A stretch of 64,000 nucleotides of DNA from the NCBI RefSeq assembly GCF_050624435.1, contig NC_134539.1, positions 47,772,001-47,836,000 on the forward strand, written 5' to 3'. This document shows, in pieces, positions 57,225-64,000 of this stretch (within the stretch, counting starts at the first letter, position 1; each line of letters begins with the position of its first letter). Source of the stretch: Tenrec ecaudatus (taxonomy: Eukaryota; Chordata; Mammalia; Afrosoricida; Tenrecidae). A model generated the notes under the pieces. It ran no database searches and had not been told where the DNA came from. It saw only the letters and a program-made list of their open reading frames with translations. The translations under genes were made by a program, and so were the position numbers.

Positions 57225-57918
57225 GATAGTTAGGTATATTGTGCCATCTAGGCTTCCATAGGAACATGGGGGTGAAGTTTAATTGGAGGGTCATAGCTTG
57301 ACTGGAGGGTGATCAAGATAAATGCTTTTGGAAGCTGGCCTTCTTTGTTCTTTCTCTCTTTTGATTGGACCCGTGTGCTGCTGCTTGAGCTAGTCCTTTG
57401 CCTCAACCATGTGCTGCACTACCTTTGGGCCAAGTCAACTCATGGATTGTCTTGCCTTGCTGTGTATTGCTAGAGCTTGATATTGCTTCCAGACTTTGTT
57501 CCCCATGCTCCTGACGGATTGTGTTAGTGCGCATGCATTGCTAGAGCTTGAGACTCCATCAGGAACCCTTCACTACAATCCTGAACTACTGGCTGTTGCT
57601 GCCCCACCCTGCTATCTGCTGCCTGCGGGCTGTCTGTTTGTCTTGCCTGAGGGCAGATTCCACTCTCTGCTTCCTTGAACTTGGAGCTGTAGCTGTCATG
57701 AGTTGAAGGACCTTCAGTTTATTAACTTGCACAAAATGAGTTTAACTGAGCCTTCTACACTGCTGTGTGAACTAATTAGTCATCATATTCCTTCTTACTA
57801 TTTAAACCTATCTGTCTATCTGTGTGACTATCTATCTATCTATCTATCTAGCTATCATCTATCTTATTGATCCATAAGTGTCCTGGTTTTGTTTCTCTAG
57901 AGAAGCCTGACTAACACA
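57225..57918 (-). repeat. Unnamed dispersed repeat, copy 4, nested in an AfroSINE
   Basis: It is in reverse orientation: 'gatagttaggtatattgtgccatctaggc' matches the reversed 3' end of copies 2 and 3, and 'ggttttgtttctctagagaagcctgactaacaca' the reversed 5' end. The interior is partly different ('cttgccttgctgtgtattgctagagcttg' occurs twice in variant form). A candidate 5-bp duplication ATTGT flanks it (57220-57224 and 57919-57923). About 694 bp long. Confidence 0.8.
57808..57866 (+). repeat. (TATC)n microsatellite inside the unnamed repeat
   Basis: Imperfect 'tatctgtctatctgtgtgactatctatctatctatctatctagctatcatctatc'. Confidence 0.92.
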
Positions 57919-58029
57919 ATTGTTAGGAAAGCAGACTACCACATCGTTCTCCTGAGGAGTCACTGGTGGGTTCTGAACCACTGACGTTTCTATTATCAGT
58001 CAAGAAGTTTGACGACTGAACCACCACAT

Positions 58030-59180
58030 GGAAATACAATCCTACCATATGACCAGAAAGCAAAAAGTTGGAGAGTAGACACATTTGCTGAACACTACAA
58101 AATCATTATCACATTAAGTCACGTGATAATGAAAAGACAATTGAGTTCAAAAAGCAAGCTAGGTGACAACTCCAGGAAGTTTATCCTGCCCTAACATTGA
58201 AAAGGTTCCTTTCACTACAGTATTACAAAGTTATAAAGTAGTTTCTGCAAGGACTTTTTGTTCTGTTGTTTGGAATCTGGGATAGTCAAATTTACCTAAC
58301 TCCTGCTACATTTATGACTAATCTTGGTAAATTTTATAGCAATTCTTAGCTTTAACTAGAGTTTGTAATTAAGTCACTAGTGATTTAGATTAAATTATTC
58401 TTTTGTACATGTTCACTTCAGACATTCTGAGAATTGTTCTTTGGCTTCTTGGCAGGCATGCACGCGTGCACACACACAGTCTATTTATATTAAAATACAG
58501 TAATCAAAACACTTCTAAAATAAAAAAATTGTTATCTAGCATTAAAAATTTTTACTTCTTTTTTTACCATGATGTTCTTCATGATATATTAAATAACACA
58601 ATCTATCCACTGTTCTCATTTTCAAAGTCAGGATGAGAGGAATAGTATTTTGAGAAAGCAGCCACAGTCCGCGGTGCATTTAAAGCTCCCTGATATTTCT
58701 CACACATGTCTTAGGCTGGAGAGAATGAGGCCACACTACGCTGACATTGTATACTTTCTGAGGGCTCGGTCAGATCTATCTACTGCCGAGGTCCTTGTGG
58801 AAAGACAACAGGAACAACTCAGAGATATGTTCCTTGGACGTTGCTAGAACTGCTGCTCTAAGTCTTATCACTACCAGTCAGTGTTCTCGATAACTTTCCG
58901 ATGTGATGCAGTGGCTCTTAAAGAGGCAACTTTGGCTCTTCCCAGGGGAAATCTGGCAGAATCTGAAGTATTTCTCTTTATCATAACTGGAGAAGGGAGG
59001 TCTATGGCATGTAGCAGATGAAGCTAAAAATCTTGCTAAACAACCTATAAAACACTTCCCCCACCAGAATGATTTAACTCAAAATCTCAATGATGCAAGA
59101 TTGAGAAATCGGTGCTAGAATAATAAACATGAGACATGATAAGCACTCACTGAACTAACGAAGGCTGTTGACTTAGGCCC
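58030..59180. other. Flanking DNA with nothing assigned
   Basis: AT-rich and without a recognised repeat. The stretch 58640-58850 gives a 65-codon plus-strand frame that matches nothing I know. Confidence 0.45.
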
Positions 59181-59184
59181 CAGC

Positions 59185-59350
59185 CATAGAACCTTGTGTG
59201 TGTCAAAGTAGAACAGGCTCCAGAAGGTTTCAGTGACTGGATTTTCACAAGAACACAGCGAGGCCTTTCTTCCACGTCTCTGGGTCTATTCAAACCTCCA
59301 GCCTTCTGGTTAGCAGCCAAGCTCTTGAACTACTGTACCACCCCAGAACT
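59185..59350 (-). mobile_element. AfroSINE, diverged
   Basis: 'gtgtgtgtcaaagtagaacaggctcc ... ggcctttcttccacgtctctgggtctattcaaacctcc ... tggttagcagccaagctcttgaactactgtaccacc'. Confidence 0.78.
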
Positions 59351-59854
59351 GGCAATATAGAAGAGACTTGAGAAACACCCACTCTAGATTCATCTCTTGA
59401 AATAATGCTTTGGTAGGGAATGTGTGTTGATGTAGGTAGAGAGACTGAACAGTATTTTTCTCAGTACCTGAGCACTAATTTAAATTCCCATAGTTTTCCC
59501 AGCCAGACACTGGGCCTCAATCCCTGGGGTTCATGCTAAGAGGACGCCTACCTTCACCTCCCCCTTCACTGCAATCACCTCTCTGAGTTAAATCAGATAT
59601 TGTGCAATAGAAAGTGGAGGAGGGGGGGAGAGAAGGAGGACCTAGGAGGAGAACAGATCATAGTGTAGGCAAAGATCATTTTGAACTGATGTTAATACTT
59701 GAACCCCAATCAATGTCATTGAATTACACATGTCAACAACAACAAAAAACACATTTTACACACACACGTGAGAAAAATGAGACTATCTGATCCCACTCTC
59801 AGAAACTTAAAGGGACAGTTCTACAGGATATATGTATGTATATAAATGATGTAA

Positions 59855-60045
59855 GACACTAGGGACATTACTGAGTAAGCGCTGGACTGCTGTTAACCAC
59901 AAAGTTGTTGGTTCAAGTTCACCAACTACTTCTCAGGGGAAAGATAAGGCTGTCTACTCCTGTAAAGTCTTTGAAACCCAAAAGGATAGTTCTACTCCAT
60001 CCGATAAGGGCATTATGAATTGGAATGGATTCAACGATAGTTTTT
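59855..60045 (+). mobile_element. AfroSINE
   Basis: 'gagtaagcgctggactgctgttaaccacaaagttgttggttcaagttcaccaactac' to 'attatgaattggaatggattcaacgatag'. Confidence 0.85.
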
Positions 60046-60077
60046 TTTTAGACTATATGATATACATTATATGTGTA

Positions 60078-60286
60078 CTTAGGATATCATATCAGGAGAG
60101 ACCAGTCCCTGGAGAAGAAGATGAAGATAGACTGACACAGAGGTTACAGCAATGGGCTCAAACATAAGAACAATTGTGAGGACGGTACAGGACCCGGCGG
60201 CGTTTTCTTCTATTGTACATACACACGGTCACTATGAGTCAGAACTGACTCGATAGCCCCTAACAACAACAACAACAACAACAACA
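60078..60286 (+). mobile_element. RTE LINE 3' fragment, sense, with (AAC)n tail
   Basis: 'atatcaggagagaccagtccctggagaag ... gttacagcaatgggctcaaacataagaacaattgtgaggac ... gtcactatgagtcagaactgactcgatagcccc' ending in eight AAC units. The internal segment 'gggtcagcggaaaagaggaag' is shortened. Confidence 0.87.
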
Positions 60287-60294
60287 TTATTTAT

Positions 60295-60425
60295 ACCAAA
60301 CACACACGATATATATGCATGTACACACATGATATATAAAAAGGGTATATATGCATATATATACACACACCACACACATCTATGAGTATATACAATTTAC
60401 ATATATACACCCATTGCACACATGC
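60295..60425 (+). repeat. CA/TA-rich simple sequence
   Basis: Mixed 'acacacacgatatatatgc' and 'atatatacacacaccacacacat' tracts following the LINE tail, probably expanded from it. Confidence 0.8.
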
Positions 60426-60577
60426 AAGGGGGGTTCCAAAGTTATGTTGTCCTCTAATTCTATTTTCCCATGAACTTGATGAAACCTTCTCATATCTGAG
60501 GGCAAATCAAAAGTATTGCCCACGAGGGTTCCAATTCACACATGCATAGATTCTTCTCAAGCAAAGTCCATGTAAGT

Positions 60578-60772
60578 GTAACCCTGACGGTGTAGCAGTG
60601 ATGTGTTGGACTGCTAATGCAAGGTCAGCAGTTTGCAGCCACCCGCTGCTCCTCGGGAGAAAGACATGGCGTTCTCCTCTCACAAAAAGTTACAGTCTCA
60701 GAAACTCACAGGGCCGGTTCTACCTTGTCCTGCAGGGTCACTATGTTTTGGCGCCAACTTGATAGCATGAGT
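60578..60772 (+). mobile_element. AfroSINE, full length
   Basis: 'aaccctgacggtgtagcagtgatgtgttggactgctaatgcaaggtcagcagtttgcagcc' to 'gtcactatgttttggcgccaacttg'. The tail is replaced by 'gcgccaact', an unusual variant. Confidence 0.88.
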
Positions 60773-60824
60773 TAGATTTTAGGGTTTTGTTTGTTTGTTG
60801 TGCATTTAGTGAGTGATGGCTCCC

Positions 60825-60917
60825 TTGTTATGGAAACTCACAGGGGCAGCTCTCCCATAGCGCGGTCCGATAGTGTCGTTGGGAGTTGGAATTGACTTGA
60901 CAGTAGTGGGTTGATGG
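60825..60917 (+). mobile_element. AfroSINE 3' half
   Basis: 'tatggaaactcacaggggcagctctcccatagc' to 'gttggaattgacttgacagtagtgggttg'. Confidence 0.75.
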
Positions 60918-60924
60918 CATTGTC

Positions 60925-61085
60925 TATTTAGTATTGGGCCACTAACCACAGATTGGTGGTTCAAATCCACCGACTGCTGTGTGGGGAAAAGATGAGGCTG
61001 TCTGCTCCTGCAAAGATTTACAGCCTTGCAAAGCCTATACAGGGTGGTTTATGAATCAGAAGCAAATTAATGGCAGCGGTTTGGT
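60925..61085 (+). mobile_element. AfroSINE
   Basis: 'tattgggccactaaccacagattggtggttcaaatccaccgactgctgtgtgggg' to 'gcaaattaatggcagcggtttgg'. Third SINE in a cluster of three within 0.5 kb. Confidence 0.83.
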
Positions 61086-61099
61086 TCATTGTGCAACTC

Positions 61100-61730
61100 T
61101 TCCTGGTGCTATGCTCTCTGACTCTTCCAAGACTCCTTTCCCTGTGCTAGTGTGTACTCAGGCTATGAGCAGAAAGATGTGATGTCCATGGAGCAATATT
61201 AGCTAGCGATACACTTTTTTGGGGGAAGGGGGAGGGGACACTTGGCTATCTAGATATGGAGTACAACCTGTAAGCCCCAAGCAATTTGGGGCGTTGTCTT
61301 ACCGAGATAGTGTTTTGTTGCTGTGATAGTGAATCACTGTCACAGGTAGTGGGAACAGGAGAAATATGCCCTCCTGTTGCGATCATTTAAAGGAGCATCT
61401 TTCTGGGGCGAATCTCTCTCCCACAGACAAAGCAGGGGAAATACACCACCCTGTATGTTTCTTTTACTAAAATTATCTGAAGATGGAGGTTCATCATGGG
61501 AAATCCCTAGCAGTGGACATTGGAAAACAATGAAAAAGTAATAAATATAAACAGAGGGTATACATCTGGTTGTAACATTACTTGCAGATCAAAAATTCAA
61601 ATCAGCTAATAATTATTCAATGCATAGCAGTAATGGGATTTTTCTGTTTTAATCCTACCAAATATCCTCTAGAAAAAAAAATAAGGACACTTCTTTCATT
61701 TGTATACATGTGGAAAAGAAATCATATGCA
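61100..61730. other. Flanking DNA with nothing assigned
   Basis: It contains a G-rich run at about 61220-61238 but no recognisable repeat or gene. Confidence 0.45.
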
Positions 61731-61734
61731 AACC

Positions 61735-61915
61735 ACAAAACCCAAGCCCATTGTTGCTGCTGAGTCACAGTGACCCTGTGCTATTAAACAATGGAACTGC
61801 GCCGTGAGGTTTTCTTGGCTGCAATTGTCCCAGAAGTAGTTGCAAAGCCTTTCTGCAAGACTTCACTGGTGGATTCTAACTGCCAACTCTTTCACTTAGC
61901 CCCTAAGCCTAAAAC
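61735..61915 (-). mobile_element. AfroSINE, diverged
   Basis: 'aaaacccaagcccattgttgctgctgagtcacagtgaccctg' to 'ctgccaactctttcacttagccc'. Confidence 0.75.
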
Positions 61916-61919
61916 ATGT

Positions 61920-63420
61920 GGGCCCTCACTGCTGGTTCAGTGATACTTCAAATTTTGATTTTTTTTCCCCCTCCAAGAGATCTAGTCCAGTACTGTTTGC
62001 TTTCCAAGTCCTCAAATAGTGACTCCAAGCATTTTCTGCCGGTTTCAGAGTTGTGTTCCGTGGGAGAGACAGGGTGGAGGGTACTTACTTTATCTTACTG
62101 AAACCATTATTTTTCTTCTGAATAACAATTTTGTTTTTCTCATTTTAAAATGCTTTTCAGTGGGATTTCATTACACATATAAAGTTATTCGTTTAATATT
62201 TAATGTTTTACAAGAAGAACTTTTGGGGGTTGACATTCTCCTAAGAAATTGCCTTTCAAGTTAGGTTTCAAAGCGTATTAGCATTCGGATTATGTGGCTC
62301 TGATCAGAAAGGCAGTATGTTTACGAAAAAAATTCCATAGATATAAAGGACCAAGTTCATTTCCCGCTGGCTCGCCCACTGAATGCAGCTGTGCAGGCTC
62401 TCTTTGGTATCATTTGCTGCTCCGTGACTATTGCGTTATTTTGTTCACTTCAGTATATGCTAGTAATTTTATTTTCTTTCCCCTGATATTTTTTGTGACT
62501 ATCTTGTATATTCAAATATTTTTTAGAGAATCAATGATTACAGACTCTTTGTGTTCTGATATATTCATTTATGGATCAATGCTTTTCCTAGTTACTGACT
62601 TGAATACTTTATTTTCCTTTATTCTGTTTTTAAATAGAGCTTTTCCAGATATAATTTTCCACTGAGTATATAGCATTAACTAAATTCCATGTGTAGTGTT
62701 TTTACTGCTTATAAACAACCTATAATTTAAGTTTTATTTTCCACTTTGACCCAAGAATTAGTTAAAATGAATTTTTATTTTGATGTTATCTTAACTTCAT
62801 TAACTTTAATGTCATGCCATTATTTAGCATATTTTGCTGCCCTATATTTTATCAACCCATGAATTTATTTTATTTAAGCCAGGATAAAAGCATATATATC
62901 TTCTGATCTTACTGACATTTTCTCATGGCCAAATGAGATATACTGTAACATGTACCAAAACTCTAGGGGAAAAGTGTTATTGCTTGTAAAATACAAATTT
63001 TCCTAGCTTATAAATCAATTTTATTAAATGCATTACCCAAATGCTCTAAAACCTTGTGTACTCTAATCTAACCCATGTGTTCATAACTTAATCTCATACT
63101 CTTATTTTTTGATAATTTACACTTGCATGTCTAATAGATTTGTCTTGTGTTTTTTTATGGCACAATTCATAGATGTTTGCAGTAGTTCTATCATCATTGT
63201 GAATAAAGTTCCACTCATTACCAATGTAACTTAATGACTTTTACAACATAAATTAACCTTTTTGCTTTATTTAATAGATTTATCTCGATTTTCTACTGTG
63301 CTTAAGTGGCTGCAATTTTATTATTATCATCAGTAGCACTAAGTGTATTTTTAATTTGCTAGGTATTTATTTATACATGCTTTTCCACTCTCTTTCTAGT
63401 CTATTTCTTTCTGAGATACT
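61920..63420. other. AT-rich flank, nothing assigned
   Basis: About 1.5 kb with long T- and A-rich stretches. 'aaacaacctataatttaagttttattttccactttgacccaagaattagtt' and its surroundings suggest an old antisense LINE (L1 3' or similar), but the match is too weak to call. Confidence 0.4.
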
Positions 63421-63426
63421 TTAAGG

Positions 63427-63637
63427 GGATAGCACCTTGGTGGTGTAGTGGGTCATGAATTGGGCTGCTAACCATAAGGTCAGCAGTTCAGAACCACCAG
63501 TTACTTCCAGGGAAAACTTTAAGGTTTTATACTCCTGCAGAGATTTACAGTTTTAGAAACCCACAGGGAAAGCTTTACACCACCCTGTAGGGTGATTGTA
63601 AGTCAGAATAGACTCTATGGCAATGAATTGAGGATAT
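63427..63637 (+). mobile_element. AfroSINE, full length
   Basis: 'gatagcaccttggtggtgtagtgggtcatgaattgggctgctaaccataaggtcagcagttcagaaccacc' to 'gtaagtcagaatagactctatggcaatg'. Confidence 0.9.
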
Positions 63638-63647
63638 ATTTTTATAA

Positions 63648-63785
63648 ACACCTCAGTGGCTCCATTGGCTAAGCACTCAACTACTAACTGAAAGGTTAGT
63701 GGTTCAAACCCACTCAAAAGTGCCTTGGAAAATCCTAGTGGTCCCATTCAGTACACAAGGGGCCATCTTGAGTCAGAATTCATTG
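63648..63785 (+). mobile_element. AfroSINE, internally deleted
   Basis: 'caactactaactgaaaggttagtggttcaaacccactcaaaagtgcc' then 'catcttgagtcagaattcattg'. The centre is missing. Confidence 0.78.
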
Positions 63786-63829
63786 ATGATACCTTTCATT
63801 CATTTGATATAGTCAAAGTTTTACCCGTC

Positions 63830-64000
63830 TTTGTTAAGCTGGGTTTTCTAGAGAAATAAAATCAATTAGACTAATCTATGTATGAGAAAGACATTTATAT
63901 CAGGAAAGAAACGTGTATCATGAAAGCAGCCCACGCAGCCACACAGCAGGTACTCCAGTCCAACTCTTGTCCGTCGGTCAGACGCTAGCTGACTCATGCC
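63830..64000 (+). repeat. Unnamed dispersed repeat, copy 5 (partial, cut by window end)
   Basis: 'gttaagctgggttttctagagaaataaaatcaattagac ... gagaaagacatttatatcagg' resembles the 5' end of copies 1-3. The remainder lies outside the window. Confidence 0.55.

Larger units (their letters stand above)
57165..58028 (-). mobile_element. AfroSINE split by a later insertion
   Basis: The tail half is at 57165-57224 ('tgcatttgagctgaccctgactcacagttatcccacagggttccaaggctataaatc') and the head half at 57919-58028 ('aaagcagactaccacatcgttctcctgagg' to 'tttgacgactgaaccacc'). Joined, they read as one normal SINE. The 0.7-kb unnamed repeat between them is therefore younger. Confidence 0.82.

Overview
This is vertebrate nuclear DNA, almost certainly from an afrotherian mammal and most likely a tenrec (Echinops-type). 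The evidence is indirect but consistent. The window is filled with tRNA-derived AfroSINE copies and an RTE-type LINE of the AfroLINE/RTE1 kind. It also holds three short non-autonomous hAT elements that look like SPIN, a horizontally transferred family reported from tenrec among Afrotheria. Ancient MIR, L2 and old L1 fragments complete the repeat content.

The only host gene I can support is the 5' end of SVEP1, on the minus strand. Coding exon 1 lies at 40963-41493 in a CpG island, exon 2 at 3089-3344 and exon 3 at 395-571. Splice sites and phases agree at every junction. Intron 1 is about 37.6 kb, intron 2 about 2.5 kb, and intron 3 runs off the left edge. Together the exons encode the signal peptide, the whole von Willebrand factor A domain and the first cysteine-rich/EGF-like segment. 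The rest of the protein is outside the window.

From left to right: 1-3.3 kb holds SVEP1 exons 3 and 2. From 3.3 to 41 kb is intron 1, carrying about 30 AfroSINEs, a 3.3-kb antisense RTE LINE (13.2-16.5 kb) broken by an L1 tail, two SPIN copies, copies of an unnamed 0.5-0.7-kb repeat family, and three pairs of diverged duplicated segments. The first exon and CpG island are at 40.9-41.7 kb. From 41.7 to 64 kb is upstream flank, dominated by one nearly complete antisense L1 (about 46.3-56.9 kb) with decayed ORF1 and ORF2.

The most informative structure is a GC-rich processed pseudogene of ABHD17A (51250-52452) inside the reverse-transcriptase region of that L1. It has 13-bp target-site duplications, and skipping it plus one duplication restores the L1 reading frame. 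It carries a 1-base frameshift and has lost the 3' third of the coding region. I see no operon, CRISPR array, phage or novel multi-gene system. The interest lies in nested transposition history and the SVEP1 promoter/first-exon region.
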